Source: Paracoccaceae bacterium (lineage in GTDB: Bacteria; Pseudomonadota; Alphaproteobacteria; Rhodobacterales; Rhodobacteraceae). From it: a DNA stretch of 64,000 nt. Shown here piece after piece: positions 9,608 through 19,521 of the stretch. Every line of letters starts with the position of its first letter. Position 1 is the first letter of the stretch. The DNA lies in the NCBI GenBank assembly GCA_020446815.1, contig JAGRDY010000018.1, positions 248,001 through 312,000 on the forward strand, in the 5' to 3' direction. The notes under the pieces are model-generated. The model searched no databases and was not told the origin of the DNA. It was given only the letters and a program-made list of their open reading frames with translations. The position numbers and the translations under genes are program-made.

Positions 9608-10819
9608 TCAGACCCTCTCGATGATCGTCGCCGCCCCCATCCCCGAGGCAATGCAAAGCGTGGCCAGGCCTATACCCTTGCCCGAACGTTCCAGTTCGTC
9701 CAGCAGCGTGCCGACAAGCATCGCGCCGGTCGCGCCCAACGGGTGGCCCATGGCAATGGCGCCGCCATTGACGTTGACCTTGGCGTGATCGACATCGAAA
9801 GCCTGCATGAAGCGCAGCACGACCGACGCGAAGGCCTCGTTGACCTCGAAAAGGTCAATGTCGGAAATCGACATGCCGCTGTCACGCAGGATCTTTTCCG
9901 TCACCGGAACCGGACCGGTCAGCATGATCGTCGGATCGGTGCCGATCTTGGCGGTGGCGCGGATGCGGGCGCGGGGCTTGAGGCCGCGTGCCTCGCCGAA
10001 CGCCTTGCTGCCGATCAGCACAGCGGCGGCGCCATCGACGATACCGCTGGAATTGCCGGCGTGATGGATATGGTTGATCCGCTCCAGATGCGGGTATTTC
10101 ATCATCGCGATCTTGTCGAAGCCGGGCATCACTTCGCCCATCGCCTGAAAGGCCGGGGTGAGTCCGCCGAGTGTCTGCATGTCGGTGCCGGGGCGGATAT
10201 ATTCGTCGTGATCGAGGATCGGCAGGCCGTTCTGGTCGCGGATTGTCACGACGGATTTCTCGAAACGTTTTTCAGCCCAGGCGGCGGACGCGCGTTTTTG
10301 CGATTCCACGGCCAGGGCATCGGCGTCATCGCGCGACAACCCGTATTCGGTGGCGATGATGTCGGCACCGATCCCCTGCGGCACGAAATAGGTCTTCATC
10401 GCCAGCGACGGATCGACGGCAATCGCCGCCCCGTCCGAACCCATCGCCACACGGCCCATCATCTCGACCCCGCCCGCGATATAGGCCTGCCCGGCACCGG
10501 CCTTGATCTGATTGGCAGCAAGGTTCACCGCCTCCATGCCCGACGCGCAGAAGCGGTTGATGGCCAGCCCCGGGATGCTTTCGTCGAGGTCGGACAGAAG
10601 CACCGCGGATCGGGCGAGACAGCCCCCCTGTTCGCCGACCTGGGTGACATTGCCCCAGATCACGTCCTCGACCGCGTGACCGTCAAGCCGGTTGCGTTCC
10701 TTGGCGGCGTTGAGGATTCTTGCCGACAGGGCCACCGAGGTGACCTCGTGAAGGGAACCGTCGGCGCGGCCCTTGCCACGGGGCGAGCGCAGCGCATCAT
10801 AGATATAGGCGTCGGTCAT
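9608..10819 (-). CDS. fadA: Acetyl-CoA C-acyltransferase (thiolase)
   Basis: 403-residue thiolase. The acyl-accepting cysteine is in [15 protein letters not shown], the active-site histidine in [15 protein letters not shown], and the second cysteine in the C-terminal [15 protein letters not shown]. It cleaves 3-ketoacyl-CoA to acetyl-CoA and a shortened acyl-CoA. The ATG at 10819 gives the usual N-terminus ([16 protein letters not shown]). Linked to fadJ and a 65-residue gene; the symbol is given because of the fadJ linkage, but an acetoacetyl-CoA thiolase role is possible. Confidence 0.93.
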   Translation of the reverse strand: MTDAYIYDALRSPRGKGRADGSLHEVTSVALSARILNAAKERNRLDGHAVEDVIWGNVTQVGEQGGCLARSAVLLSDLDESIPGLAINRFCASGMEAVNLAANQIKAGAGQAYIAGGVEMMGRVAMGSDGAAIAVDPSLAMKTYFVPQGIGADIIATEYGLSRDDADALAVESQKRASAAWAEKRFEKSVVTIRDQNGLPILDHDEYIRPGTDMQTLGGLTPAFQAMGEVMPGFDKIAMMKYPHLERINHIHHAGNSSGIVDGAAAVLIGSKAFGEARGLKPRARIRATAKIGTDPTIMLTGPVPVTEKILRDSGMSISDIDLFEVNEAFASVVLRFMQAFDVDHAKVNVNGGAIAMGHPLGATGAMLVGTLLDELERSGKGIGLATLCIASGMGAATIIERV

Positions 10820-10820
10820 C

Positions 10821-11018
10821 CTACTGGCCTCCTCCTTCCGTCGTCTGAACACAGGTGGCCTTTACCGTGATGGCGCGGGTCTTGAGATCTTCCTCGACCC
10901 GTTGGCGCGCCGTCTGGCACAAGGCCTCGTTGGCGAATTCCACTTCGAACGTCTTGACTTCATGGGGCACGTTTTCGGAGGTGACGGTATAGGCGAGCAG
11001 TATCATTACCCAGTTCAT
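10821..11018 (-). CDS. Small conserved protein with hydrophobic N-terminus
   Basis: 65 residues: a short hydrophobic start (MNWVMILLAYTVTS) followed by a charged stretch with two cysteines (LCQTAR and ATCVQ). It may be a secreted or membrane-anchored small protein. Tight placement between the GST and thiolase genes, with one base to the thiolase start, supports that it is real and in the same operon. I do not recognise a family and propose no function. Confidence 0.6.
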   Translation of the reverse strand: MNWVMILLAYTVTSENVPHEVKTFEVEFANEALCQTARQRVEEDLKTRAITVKATCVQTTEGGGQ

Positions 11019-11034
11019 GTGGCGCTCCTTGGTT

Positions 11035-11670
11035 TCAGGCCCGGTCCGACGGGTTGCCGGGCATCATGTCATAGGGATGTTTCCAGCCCGGCTGGGCGGC
11101 GATGCGGTCCAGCCAGCGGTCGATATTGGGCCAATCCTTGCGGTCGAATCCGAAAGGTTCGGGATAGTAAAGATAGCCGCAACAGGCATTATCGGCGATG
11201 GTGATCTGGTCGCCGACCATCCAGGCGCGCCCATCCAGATGGGTGTCAAGCACACCGTAGGCGGCCTTGAGACGGGCCTGCATGAAGCTGATCACCTCGG
11301 GCACGCGCCGGTCGGCGGGCAGGAAGTTCATCAGGAAACGGGTCATGCCCGCCTGGCTCGACATCTTGTGATTGTCCCAAAAGACCCACCTCAGGATATC
11401 ACGCCGCTCCGCCGCCGAACGCCCGCCGAGCCTGCCGGTCTTGGAGCTGACGTAATCCTGAATCACCCCAGATTGCGTCAAGGTCACATCGCCGTCGATC
11501 AGCACCGGCACTTCGCCCATCTCGTTGAGCGCGCGGAATTCGGGGGTACGGGTGGCACCGTTGAAGTAGTCGACGAATTTGGCCTGCCATTCCATTTCGG
11601 CAAGCGTGAGGGTCAGCGCCGCCTTGTAGGCATTGCCGCTTTCGCCAAAGCAGTAGAGTTTCGCGCTCAT
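11035..11670 (-). CDS. Glutathione S-transferase family protein
   Basis: 211-residue protein with an N-terminal thioredoxin-like domain (KLYCFGESGNAYKAALTL; cis-proline loop EMGEVPVLIDGD) and an all-helical C-terminal domain (ADNACCGYLYYPE is near the conserved N-capping box). The SNA-type serine/tyrosine of the active site is probably in CFGESGNAYK. It would conjugate glutathione to electrophiles or act as a binding protein. It is the first gene after a 452-base gap and heads the thiolase-cupin-fadJ run. Confidence 0.9.
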   Translation of the reverse strand: MSAKLYCFGESGNAYKAALTLTLAEMEWQAKFVDYFNGATRTPEFRALNEMGEVPVLIDGDVTLTQSGVIQDYVSSKTGRLGGRSAAERRDILRWVFWDNHKMSSQAGMTRFLMNFLPADRRVPEVISFMQARLKAAYGVLDTHLDGRAWMVGDQITIADNACCGYLYYPEPFGFDRKDWPNIDRWLDRIAAQPGWKHPYDMMPGNPSDRA

Positions 11671-11707
11671 GCCATCCTCCCGGCCGGGGGCGTGCGGACC
11701 CATGTTG

Positions 11708-11733
11708 GGATTGAGTATTTTTGCAAAGAAGAA
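11708..11733 (+). repeat. Left arm of 26-bp perfect inverted repeat (GAGTATTT family)
   Basis: Core GAGTATTTTTGCAAAGAAG. It is exactly complementary to 11890-11915, 156 bases away. A related, shorter copy is at 25998-26018. I recall similar motifs as frequent intergenic sequences in Rhodobacteraceae. Confidence 0.75.
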
Positions 11734-11889
11734 GGCTTGGGGTAATCATTCCTTAACCCCTCTCTGCGCCAGATCGGATCGCGGTACAGGCTGGAGAGCC
11801 GATGACCGCCAAAGGAGAAGCCGCCCCGGCATCCGGTCAAAGGGCCGGTCGTGCCAGCCGCGCACGGGATGCCGGGGCGCACCTCGGGT

Positions 11890-11915
11890 TTCTTCTTTGC
11901 AAAAATACTCAATCC
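11890..11915 (-). repeat. Right arm of 26-bp perfect inverted repeat (GAGTATTT family)
   Basis: Reverse complement of 11708-11733 over all 26 bases. Whether the two arms pair in RNA or are two independent copies of a dispersed motif in opposite orientation cannot be decided here. Confidence 0.75.
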
Positions 11916-12122
11916 GGCGGGTGGCGATGCGCAAGTCATGCCTTGTACGCCTCGCTTCCGGCCCTGAAAACCACAAGTTGTCCGATGGCGTGGGTCGGGG
12001 CGACGGCGAGGCGTCGGGCCGGGCGCAGGTGTTCGGGCATCGGTACTCCCCAGATCATTGGCGTCTTGAACGTAGACCTCGCAGCGTGGCACATGGTCTT
12101 GCGTGTTTGCGTGCTGCCAATC

Positions 12123-13901
12123 CTAGAACGACTCGGCGGGCAATGCCATCACCGGATCCGCCCCTGTCTGGATGCGGGCGAGGTGGATCGCCGTCATCGG
12201 CAGTTGTCGCGCCATGTAGTAGCGCCCGGTGGCGAGCTTGGCCTTGTAGAAGTCCTTGTCGTCGCTGCCGCCGGCCAGCGCCTCCTGTGCCGCCTTCGCG
12301 GATCGCGCCCACATCAGGCCAAGGCAGACGTGACCGAAGAGATGCATGAAGTCGTAGGACCCTGCCAGCGCCGCATCGGGATTCTTCATGCCGTTCTGCA
12401 TGAAAAACATGCCCGCCGCCTGGAGATCCTTCGACGCCGCCTTCAGCGGATCGAGGAAATCCCCCTTCAGCGCCTCGCTGCCCTCGTTTTCCTTGATGAA
12501 GCGCTTGACCAGCCCGAAGAAGGCCAGCACATGCTTGCCCCCGTCCGCCGCCAGCTTGCGCCCCACGAGATCGAGCGCCTGCACACCGTTGGCGCCTTCA
12601 TAGATCATGGTGATGCGGGCGTCGCGGGTGAATTGGGACATGCCCTGTTCCTCGATATAGCCGTGACCGCCGTAAATTTGCTGGGCGTTGACCGCCATTT
12701 CGAAGCCCTTGTCGGTGAGAAAGCCCTTGATGACCGGGGTGAGCAGCGAAATCAGCCCTTCCGCCTCGGCATCGCCCGCACGGTGCGACCGGTCGATCAG
12801 CGAGGCGCCCCATAGGGTGAAGGCGCGCGCGCCCTCGACGAAGCTTTTCTGGTCCATCAGGTTGCGGCGGATATCGGGGTGGACGATCAGCGGATCGGCG
12901 GGGCCGTCGGGGTTTTTCGCCCCGGTGGCGGCGCGGCCCTGAAGCCGGTCCTTGGCATAGGCGACGGCGTTCTGATAGGCGGCCTCGGCCACGGCATAGC
13001 CTTGCAGGCCGACGCCCAGCCGCGCCTCGTTCATCATGGTGAACATGGCGCGCATCCCCTTGTGCAGATCGCCGATGAGGAACCCGGTGGCGCCGTCATA
13101 ATTCATCACGCAGGTCGCATTGCCATGAATGCCCATCTTTTCCTCGATCTTGCCCGCAGCGACAGCGTTGCGTTGCCCGAGCGAGCCGTCTTCGCCCACC
13201 AGGAACTTCGGCACGATGAACAGCGAAATGCCCCTGGTTCCCTCGCCGCCGCCCGGAGCCTTGGCCAGCACCAGATGGATGATGTTGTCGGCAAGGTCGT
13301 GTTCGCCCGCCGAGATGAAGATCTTTTGCCCGGTGATCTTGTAACTGCCATCCTTCTGGGGTTCGGCCCTGGTACGCAAGATCCCCAGATCGGTGCCGCA
13401 ATGCGGTTCGGTCAGGTTCATGGTGCCGGTCCAGTCGAGGCTGGCCATCCTGGGTACATAGGTGGCCTTTTGTGCCTCGGTTCCGTGTGCGAGGATCGCG
13501 CCGATGGCCCCGTGGGTCAGGCCCTGATACATGTTGAAGGCCATGTTGGCAGACACGAAGATTTCGCCAACCGCGATGCCGATCAGATAGGGCAGCCCCT
13601 GACCTCCGAATTCCTCTGGCAGATCAAGCCCGTTCCAGCCGCCGTCCTTCATCGTGGCGAAGGCCTCCTTGAACCCCCGGGGGGTGTGGACGACGCCGTT
13701 TTCGATCCGGCAACCCTCGGTATCGCCTGGTGCATTGAGCGGGGCGAGGATGTCGCGGGCGATCTTTCCGGCCTCGTCCAGAATGGCGCCGGTGAAGTCC
13801 GGTTGCAGATCCGAGTAGCCCGGCACATCACTACCGGAGATGATCAAGACCTCATCGAGCACGAATTGAATGTCTTTGGTCGGGGCCGTGTAGGCAGGCA
13901 T
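12123..13901 (-). CDS. Acyl-CoA dehydrogenase, large (DmdC-like) subfamily
   Basis: 592 residues, longer than the ~380 of ordinary acyl-CoA dehydrogenases because of an extra C-terminal domain, as in the subfamily containing methylmercaptopropionyl-CoA dehydrogenase DmdC. N-terminal, FAD-binding middle ([19 protein letters not shown]) and C-terminal helical domains are all present. [17 protein letters not shown] contains the likely catalytic glutamate. It oxidises an acyl-CoA to an enoyl-CoA using FAD. A MerR regulator lies 19 bases upstream, so it is in a regulator-enzyme operon. General fatty acid oxidation is as likely as DMSP demethylation. Confidence 0.9.
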   Translation of the reverse strand: MPAYTAPTKDIQFVLDEVLIISGSDVPGYSDLQPDFTGAILDEAGKIARDILAPLNAPGDTEGCRIENGVVHTPRGFKEAFATMKDGGWNGLDLPEEFGGQGLPYLIGIAVGEIFVSANMAFNMYQGLTHGAIGAILAHGTEAQKATYVPRMASLDWTGTMNLTEPHCGTDLGILRTRAEPQKDGSYKITGQKIFISAGEHDLADNIIHLVLAKAPGGGEGTRGISLFIVPKFLVGEDGSLGQRNAVAAGKIEEKMGIHGNATCVMNYDGATGFLIGDLHKGMRAMFTMMNEARLGVGLQGYAVAEAAYQNAVAYAKDRLQGRAATGAKNPDGPADPLIVHPDIRRNLMDQKSFVEGARAFTLWGASLIDRSHRAGDAEAEGLISLLTPVIKGFLTDKGFEMAVNAQQIYGGHGYIEEQGMSQFTRDARITMIYEGANGVQALDLVGRKLAADGGKHVLAFFGLVKRFIKENEGSEALKGDFLDPLKAASKDLQAAGMFFMQNGMKNPDAALAGSYDFMHLFGHVCLGLMWARSAKAAQEALAGGSDDKDFYKAKLATGRYYMARQLPMTAIHLARIQTGADPVMALPAESF

Positions 13902-13920
13902 GGCGGTCTCCTGGACAGGG

Positions 13921-14316
13921 TCAGGCGGCTGATTGGCGCATTTTTTCGGTAAGCAATTGCTGACCCGCAATGATCTGTTCGTCAAGTTCGCCGATCGCGC
14001 TATCAAGATCGGCGCGCTGTTGGCGCATGGCGTCAAGCCGTTGCCGGGCGATCTCGAGCGTCCGCTTCAACTGTGTCTGTTGTTGATCGCCCAGGTCGTA
14101 GAGCGACAGCAACTGCCGGATGTCTTCCAGCGTGAAGCCAAATCGCTTGCCGCGCAGGATCAGTTTCAGCCGCCCCCGGTCGCGGCGGGTGAACAGCCGC
14201 TTCTGCCCCTCGCGGATCGGCGACAAAAGCTCCTTTGCTTCATAAAAGCGCAAGGTTCGCGGTGTGACGTCGAAAGTGTCGCACATGGCGCGAATGGTCA
14301 TCAATTCCTCACTCAT
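13921..14316 (-). CDS. MerR-family transcriptional regulator (fatty-acid/acyl-CoA cluster)
   Basis: 131 residues. Winged helix-turn-helix at the N-terminus ([26 protein letters not shown]) followed by the MerR arm ([22 protein letters not shown]) and a long coiled-coil dimerisation helix. No cysteine cluster for metal binding, so an organic effector or acyl-CoA is more likely; LiuR-type MerR proteins control acyl-CoA degradation in proteobacteria. First gene of the operon with acyl-CoA dehydrogenase. Confidence 0.9.
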   Translation of the reverse strand: MSEELMTIRAMCDTFDVTPRTLRFYEAKELLSPIREGQKRLFTRRDRGRLKLILRGKRFGFTLEDIRQLLSLYDLGDQQQTQLKRTLEIARQRLDAMRQQRADLDSAIGELDEQIIAGQQLLTEKMRQSAA

Positions 14317-14393
14317 CCGTATCCCCTTTCAGCCGGACTGCAATATGTGTAGGCGGGGTACATCTTTGGTTTCGATGGCAGCTTACAAGACAA

Positions 14394-14440
14394 GTTGACG
14401 TGAAGGTCATTGTAACGTCACGTCACACCGACGTTCACGC
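14394..14440. promoter_or_regulatory. ACGT-rich cluster, possible MerR-type operator
   Basis: Four ACGT cores lie at 14398, 14415, 14420 and 14431, embedded in TGACGTGAAGGTCA-like and AACGTCACGTCA segments, upstream of the acyl-CoA cluster MerR gene. LiuR-type operators also have ACGT repeats, with 6-base spacing, whereas here the closest pair is 5 apart. On the minus strand TACAAT at 14409-14414 could be a -10 box. Confidence 0.35.
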
Positions 14441-14522
14441 AATGTCGTTAAAGATGGTCGGCAAGCCGATGAAACTTTGTGAGCGTGCCATTCGGCCGAT
14501 GATCCGGTTTCGGGGGTACCTG

Positions 14523-14891
14523 TTACACCAGAAGTTTGGCCGTTGCATCGCGCAATGCCGCAAGATCGTCGATCGTCGCGCCGATCTCTTTTTGCTGTTT
14601 TTTCAGAACCGCCAATTGCCGGTCGGCCATTTCTATCAGTGCCCTGTTCTGATCATGCGTGCCTTTGCGTTCGTAGATCAAAAGCCACTGGCGGATTTCC
14701 TCAAGGCTGAATCCAAACCGGCGGCCACGCAGGATCAGCGTCATGCGGGCCACTTCACGGTGCCCGTAGAAACGTGACCGCCCTTCCTTTGTCGGCGCCA
14801 GCAGTTCGATATACTCATAATAGCGCAATGTCCGGGGGGTCACGCCGAACCGTGCGCACATGTCTTTGAAATTCAGAAGGTCATCGGGCAT
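14523..14891 (-). CDS. Second MerR-family transcriptional regulator
   Basis: 122 residues, a paralogue of the neighbouring MerR protein: LNFKDMCARFGVTPRTLRYYEYIELL and LILRGRRFGFSLEEIRQWLL correspond position by position. The C-terminal helix is again a coiled coil without cysteines. Start at the ATG at 14891; an extension to 14939 overlaps mntX and adds no family sequence. Located between mntX and the acyl-CoA operon and possibly bound to the same operators. Confidence 0.88.
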   Translation of the reverse strand: MPDDLLNFKDMCARFGVTPRTLRYYEYIELLAPTKEGRSRFYGHREVARMTLILRGRRFGFSLEEIRQWLLIYERKGTHDQNRALIEMADRQLAVLKKQQKEIGATIDDLAALRDATAKLLV

Positions 14892-14913
14892 GGCGGCTCT
14901 CTCGAACCGCAAA

Positions 14914-16101
14914 CTACTCTTGCGCGAAGGCGGGCACAACTCCTCTGTCGGGCGAAGAATCCAAAAAGCCTGGGGCCAGAAAATGGAATCCGTAAGCGAC
15001 TACAAGCGCCGGTACGGTTGAAAACACCGTCGCCATGATGGCGGCGCGCGGGGCCAGGGCGATCGCGGGGAAAAGCGCGTCGCCGTCGTTTGAAATGGCA
15101 TTGGCCGCCAGCGCGGAAAAGGGGATTGCGCCGTTGACGAACAGCGTGGCTACCAGAACCTGCGGGCCGCAGCCGGGAACAAACCCCACCGCGGCGCCGA
15201 TCAGCGGCAGAATGGGGGCCACACTCATGAACATGGCTTTCAGGTCGAGCCCGGCGAAGGCGGCGGCATAGTCGTAGGCCAGATAGGCGATGATCACCCA
15301 GACCGAGATGAACGCCGTCTCCTCGGCCATCCGAGTGATCGGGCCGTCGGTGGGGTTGGTCATCGCTGCAACTGGCGAAAATGCCCAGATCGCCAGACCG
15401 CTGAAAACCCCTGCCAGGGCAAACCATTGAACGGGCATACCCATGACACTGCCGAGCGTGGCACCGCCGATCTGGGCGGCTCCGACGATCAGCGCCGGGG
15501 CGGCGGCGGCAAGATAGGCCAGATCGCGCAGGCGCAGGCCGCCGATGCGGGGGGCGATGTCGCAGGTGCTGCCGCCTGGCCGGTAGTCAGCGGCCACAAA
15601 ACGGTCGATCAGCCAGCCGGTGAGGATGCCGATCCCGATCTGCATAGGTAGCAGAACCAGGGCCGCATCGGGCCGGGTGGCCAGCAAAAGAAAGGCGGCG
15701 TCGCCCATCGTCGCTGTCAATGTCGCCACGACCGCCCCGAAGCTGACTTTGCCCGAAGCATAGGCCGCCACTACGACCACTGCCCCGCCGCAACCCGGTG
15801 TTGCCCCCAGCAAGGCGGCCATGGGCACCTGCATGTGCCGGGCACCGCCCATGGCAAGGCCGATATCGAAGCGAAACATTCTTTCCGCCCCGTAAAACAG
15901 CAAAAGTGTCGCGGCGACAAAGGCCGATACCTGTACGAAGGCATCGGTCATCAAACTACGGGTCAGCGCCCCAAGGTCGCCGGGAACCAGCGCCAGCCCG
16001 ACAAGCGCCGTGGCGATCATCAAGCGCCAGGGGCGGATGTGTCCGGCGGGCGCGATCGTCGCGGGCGGCAACGAGGTGAGCGTGGCATTGGGGTCGTGCA
16101 T
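14914..16101 (-). CDS. mntX: MntX-type manganese transporter (10-TM, ArsP_2-like family)
   Basis: 395-residue membrane protein with about ten helices in two related halves. Each half carries a PGCG-type motif: GATPGCGGAVVVVAAY and GFVPGCGPQVLVAT. A matching pair of GDA motifs (TMGDAAFLLLATRP and ISNDGDALFPAIAL) follows. I recognise this as the family called putative manganese transporter, which includes MntX, described as a Mn uptake system in roseobacters. A palindromic Fur/Mur-like box lies just before the start, which strongly fits metal regulation. Earlier database names call it a heavy-metal exporter, so direction of transport should be treated as unproven here. Confidence 0.8.
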   Translation of the reverse strand: MHDPNATLTSLPPATIAPAGHIRPWRLMIATALVGLALVPGDLGALTRSLMTDAFVQVSAFVAATLLLFYGAERMFRFDIGLAMGGARHMQVPMAALLGATPGCGGAVVVVAAYASGKVSFGAVVATLTATMGDAAFLLLATRPDAALVLLPMQIGIGILTGWLIDRFVAADYRPGGSTCDIAPRIGGLRLRDLAYLAAAAPALIVGAAQIGGATLGSVMGMPVQWFALAGVFSGLAIWAFSPVAAMTNPTDGPITRMAEETAFISVWVIIAYLAYDYAAAFAGLDLKAMFMSVAPILPLIGAAVGFVPGCGPQVLVATLFVNGAIPFSALAANAISNDGDALFPAIALAPRAAIMATVFSTVPALVVAYGFHFLAPGFLDSSPDRGVVPAFAQE

Positions 16102-16113
16102 GGGCAATCTTTT

Positions 16114-16132
16114 ATTGAGAATAATTCTCAAT
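16114..16132. promoter_or_regulatory. Fur/Mur-like operator of mntX
   Basis: ATTGAGAATAATTCTCAAT is a 19-base palindrome with only the central base unpaired. It matches the form of Fur-family sites (TGAGAATNATTCTCA). It is 12 bases upstream of the mntX ATG, so a bound repressor would block transcription start or leader. It is also about 78 bases upstream of the divergent thioesterase gene, which it might affect. Confidence 0.75.
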
Positions 16133-16209
16133 CGCAGAAGATAACACTTGCGGCGCGTTTGGCAAGGGCCAATAAAACGGCGCAAGGCAAGATGCGTCAG
16201 GGGGGCCGA

Positions 16210-16647
16210 ATGACAGACCAGATGCAGCGACTCGCGCGGCAGTTCATTGAATCCATTCCCTATGCACGCGCAATGGGCATGGTGCTGGACCGGATCGAGG
16301 ATGGCCGGGCCACGATATCAATGGCCTATGACGCGCGCCTTGTCGGCGACCCGGAATCCGGCGTCATCCATGGCGGCGCAGTTTCGGCGCTGATGGATAC
16401 CTGCGGAGGGGCGGCGGTGATGAGCCATCCGACCGGTCCGACGGGAACGGCGACAATAGACCTGCGGATCGATTACATGCGCCCGGCAACCCCCGGCCAG
16501 CGGATCACGGCGCGGGCGGAATGCTATCATGTCACCCGATCGGTGGCCTTTGTCCGCGCGACCGCCTTTGACGAGGACAGCGCCCGTCCCGTGGCCTCTG
16601 CGACCGGGGCATTTACCGTCGAGCGGGCGGCAGGGGGCAAGCCATGA
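16210..16647 (+). CDS. PaaI-family thioesterase
   Basis: 145-residue hot-dog-fold thioesterase. The catalytic helix and loop are visible in GVIHGGAVSALMDTCGGAAV, and TIDLRIDYMRPATPG is the conserved following strand. It hydrolyses acyl-CoA thioesters; PaaI proteins often act on aryl-CoA. The ATG at 16210 follows GGGGGCC. Its last 4 bases overlap the next thioesterase gene. Confidence 0.9.
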   Translation: MTDQMQRLARQFIESIPYARAMGMVLDRIEDGRATISMAYDARLVGDPESGVIHGGAVSALMDTCGGAAVMSHPTGPTGTATIDLRIDYMRPATPGQRITARAECYHVTRSVAFVRATAFDEDSARPVASATGAFTVERAAGGKP

Positions 16648-17168
16648 TGCGGCCGCGGCCCGAGCCGGTGCAGATCGTCAAGCAACGCCGCGATGCAGCG
16701 CTCAATGCGCTGGTGGCGGGCGTTCCCTTCGTTCAGTTTCTCGGCATCCGGTTCGATCGCCGCGGCGATGAACTGACCGCGCTTTTGCCGTTCGATGAAA
16801 AACTTATCGGCAACCCGCAACTGCCGGCGATCCATGGCGGTGTGACGGCGGCCTTTCTGGAGGTAACGGCGATCATCGAGCTGAGCTGGTCGATGATCTG
16901 GCAGGCAATGGAAAACGGCAACTTCGACCCCGCGGCGCCCGCGGCCGGGCGTTTGCCACGCTTGCCCAAGACCATTGATTTCACCGTAGACTACCTGCGC
17001 ACCGGCTTGCCGCGCGATGCCTATGCGCGCGCAAGGGTCAACCGCTCAGGGCGGCGATATGCCAGTGTCCATGTCGAGGCGTGGCAGGACAACCGCAGCC
17101 GGCTTTTCGCCCAGGGGACAGCGCATTTCCTGATGCCGGGCGGCGAGACCGGTCGCCAGAATGGCTGA
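16644..17168 (+). CDS. Second PaaI-family thioesterase
   Basis: 174-residue hot-dog thioesterase homologous to the preceding gene: IHGGVTAAFLEVTAIIEL and TIDFTVDYLRTGLPRDA align to its active-site helix and strand, but it has an inserted linker (GNFDPAAPAAGRLPRLP). Overlap by 4 bases with the preceding gene and 8 bases with the MATE gene indicates one translationally coupled operon. Two unlike thioesterases side by side may form a heteromer; this is inference. Confidence 0.88.
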   Translation: MMRPRPEPVQIVKQRRDAALNALVAGVPFVQFLGIRFDRRGDELTALLPFDEKLIGNPQLPAIHGGVTAAFLEVTAIIELSWSMIWQAMENGNFDPAAPAAGRLPRLPKTIDFTVDYLRTGLPRDAYARARVNRSGRRYASVHVEAWQDNRSRLFAQGTAHFLMPGGETGRQNG

Positions 17169-18468
17169 CATCACACACCGGCGCGTCCTGAATATCGCGC
17201 TGCCCATCGTTCTGTCGAACGCCACCGTGCCGCTTCTCGGAGCCGTCGATACCGGCGTCGTCGGTCAGATGGGGCTGGCCGCGCCGATTGGCGCGGTCGG
17301 GGTCGGGGCGGTGGTGCTGGCTTCGGTCTACTGGATCTTCGGATTCCTGCGCATGGGCACGTCGGGATTGGTGGCGCAGTCCCACGGTGCCCTCAATCCT
17401 GGCGAAACCGGCGCGATCCTGATGCGGGCGCTGATGATCGGGGCCGCCGCCGGACTGGCGTTCATCATCGTGCAAGGTCTGGTCTTTCGTGCCGCCTTCG
17501 CGCTAGCCCCCGCTTCGGCCGAAGTCGAGACGCTGACACGCGGCTATCTGGCGATCCGCATCTGGGGTGCGCCGGCGGCCATTTCGCTCTATGCGGTGAC
17601 AGGCTGGCTGATCGCGCTGGAACGCACACGTTCCGTGCTGGTCTTGCAGGTCTGGATGAACGGGTTGAACATTGGTCTCGATTTCTGGTTCGTCCTTGGC
17701 CTTGGCTGGGGGGTCGAGGGCGTCGCCATCGCCAGTCTGATCGCCGAGTGGGGCGGGCTGGCGCTGGGCCTGTGGCTGTGCCGGGCGGGGTTCTCGGGTG
17801 GCCAATGGTGCGACTGGGCGCGGGTCTTCGATCGCGCGCGCATGCGCCTGATGATGACGGTGAACGGCAATATCATGCTGCGCTCGGTCCTGTTGCAGGG
17901 GGCGTTCACGTCCTTTGTTTTCTTCGGCGCGCAATATGGCGATGTGACTCTGGCGGCCAACCAGGTGTTGCTGCAATTTCTGGAAATCACCGCCTTCGGG
18001 CTCGATGGCTTTGCCTTCGCCGCCGAATCTCTGGTTGGGCAGGCCGTTGGCGCGCGGTCGATGGAACGGGTGCGGCGGGCGTCGGTGGTGACCAGCCAGT
18101 GGGGCGTCGGCGGCGCGGTGTTGCTCGGGGTGTCGTTCTGGTTCGTGGGTCCGTGGATCATCGACCTGATGTCGACCGAACCGGATGTGCGGCTGGCCGC
18201 GCGGGACTATCTTGCCTGGGTTGCCGCGGCCCCGCTGATCGGCATCGCAAGCTGGATGTTCGACGGCATCTTCATCGGCGCGACCCTGTCGCGCGAGATG
18301 CGCAACACGATGCTGATATCGGTGGCGGTCTATGTGGCGGCGCTGCTGATCCTGACGGCGGCATGGGGCAATCACGGGCTTTGGGCGGCGCTCATGGTGC
18401 TGAACACGGCGCGCGCCGTCACCATGGCGCTGCGCTACCGCCATGCGGAATTGGCGGCGGCGTCATAG
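17161..18468 (+). CDS. MATE-family efflux transporter (DinF-like)
   Basis: 435-residue, 12-helix antiporter. The first helix ([29 protein letters not shown]) and [20 protein letters not shown] are typical of the DinF branch of MATE. It likely exports organic cations or drugs using a proton or sodium gradient. It is the last gene of the thioesterase operon and runs 6 bases into the convergent pyrD. Confidence 0.93.
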   Translation: MADITHRRVLNIALPIVLSNATVPLLGAVDTGVVGQMGLAAPIGAVGVGAVVLASVYWIFGFLRMGTSGLVAQSHGALNPGETGAILMRALMIGAAAGLAFIIVQGLVFRAAFALAPASAEVETLTRGYLAIRIWGAPAAISLYAVTGWLIALERTRSVLVLQVWMNGLNIGLDFWFVLGLGWGVEGVAIASLIAEWGGLALGLWLCRAGFSGGQWCDWARVFDRARMRLMMTVNGNIMLRSVLLQGAFTSFVFFGAQYGDVTLAANQVLLQFLEITAFGLDGFAFAAESLVGQAVGARSMERVRRASVVTSQWGVGGAVLLGVSFWFVGPWIIDLMSTEPDVRLAARDYLAWVAAAPLIGIASWMFDGIFIGATLSREMRNTMLISVAVYVAALLILTAAWGNHGLWAALMVLNTARAVTMALRYRHAELAAAS

Positions 18469-19521
18469 CCATTCACCGCGCCCCGTCGCCACTGCATCGG
18501 CCACCGTCGCGAACCCGTCGCGTGCCAGGAATGCGTCCAGCTCGCGGGCGATATCGGCGACCAGCGACAGACCACCATAGATCATCGCCGAATAGAGCTG
18601 CACCGCCGTTGCGCCGGCGCGGATCTTGGCATAGGCATGCTCTGCCGTGGCGATCCCGCCCACACCGATCAACGGCAACCGCCCTCCGGTCAGGTCCGAC
18701 AGGCGGGCGAGAACGCGGGTGGAGCGATCGAAAAGCGGTGCGCCGGACAACCCACCGGTTTCCTTTGCGTGATGGCTTTGCAGATTGTCGCGGGCAAGCG
18801 TGGTGTTGGTGGCGATAATGGCGTCGACCCGCGCGGCCAACGCCACCTCGGCCACGTCTTCCAGATCGGCACCATCAAGATCGGGGGCGATCTTCAGAAA
18901 TACCGGGATGGGTCGCGCCAGCCCGTCGCGCGCCGCCATGACCCTGGCCAGAAGGGCGGAAAGCGCGGCCTTGCCCTGCAGATCGCGGAGTTTTTCGGTG
19001 TTGGGCGAAGATACGTTGACGGTGGCGAAATCGACCACAGGCGCGCAGGTCGTCAGCACCTTGACGAAATCTGCGGCGCGGTCGCGGCTTTGCTTGTTGG
19101 CCCCGAGATTGACCCCCATCGGGATAAGTCGCTGCAATCGTGACAGCCGCGCTTTAATCGCATCCGCCCCGTCATTGTTGAACCCGAAACGGTTGATCAC
19201 GGCCCTGTCCTCGGTCAACCGGAAAAGCCGGGGCCGCGGGTTTCCCGGCTGGGCGCGCGGGGTCGCCGCGCCCAGTTCGATGAACCCGAACCCGGCGCGC
19301 ATCAAGGGCCCGGCGGCCTCGGCGTTCTTGTCATATCCGGCGGCAAGCCCGACCGGGTTGGGCAGAGACAATCCGCAAAGCGTTGTCGCAAGGCGCGGCG
19401 ATGTCACGACACCCGTCAGGGGCGCCAGCCCCAGCCTCAGCGCCCTGATCGAAAGCCCGTGGGCGGTCTCCGGATCAAGCCGGTGCAGGGCGCACAGCCC
19501 GGCGCGTTCGTATAGCTTCAC
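18463..19521 (-). CDS. pyrD: Dihydroorotate dehydrogenase (quinone), class 2
   Basis: 352-residue FMN enzyme of pyrimidine synthesis, oxidising dihydroorotate with quinone at the membrane. The N-terminal amphipathic segment typical of class 2 is present ([24 protein letters not shown]). FMN/substrate motifs include [40 protein letters not shown] and the C-terminal [27 protein letters not shown]. The start is GTG, overlapping the DUF952 stop by 4 bases (GTGA), so translation is coupled. Confidence 0.97.
   Translation of the reverse strand: MKLYERAGLCALHRLDPETAHGLSIRALRLGLAPLTGVVTSPRLATTLCGLSLPNPVGLAAGYDKNAEAAGPLMRAGFGFIELGAATPRAQPGNPRPRLFRLTEDRAVINRFGFNNDGADAIKARLSRLQRLIPMGVNLGANKQSRDRAADFVKVLTTCAPVVDFATVNVSSPNTEKLRDLQGKAALSALLARVMAARDGLARPIPVFLKIAPDLDGADLEDVAEVALAARVDAIIATNTTLARDNLQSHHAKETGGLSGAPLFDRSTRVLARLSDLTGGRLPLIGVGGIATAEHAYAKIRAGATAVQLYSAMIYGGLSLVADIARELDAFLARDGFATVADAVATGRGEWL

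Larger units (their letters stand above)
11671..12122. other. 452-base intergenic region with nested inverted repeats
   Basis: No credible gene. It holds a 26-bp perfect inverted repeat (arms given separately) and, inside it, a 12-bp perfect inverted repeat GCCCCGGCATCC (11823-11834) / GGATGCCGGGGC (11867-11878). The inner hairpin may stop transcription from the acyl-CoA dehydrogenase gene, and a promoter for the GST gene probably lies in the same gap. An open frame across it (minus, ~141 codons) has repeat-derived, biased composition and is rejected. Confidence 0.6.

Noticed and set aside
11667-12092. 141-codon open frame on the minus strand across the intergenic inverted repeat
   Set aside because: Its composition comes from the repeats and GC-rich hairpin; no family resemblance and it overlaps the GST start.
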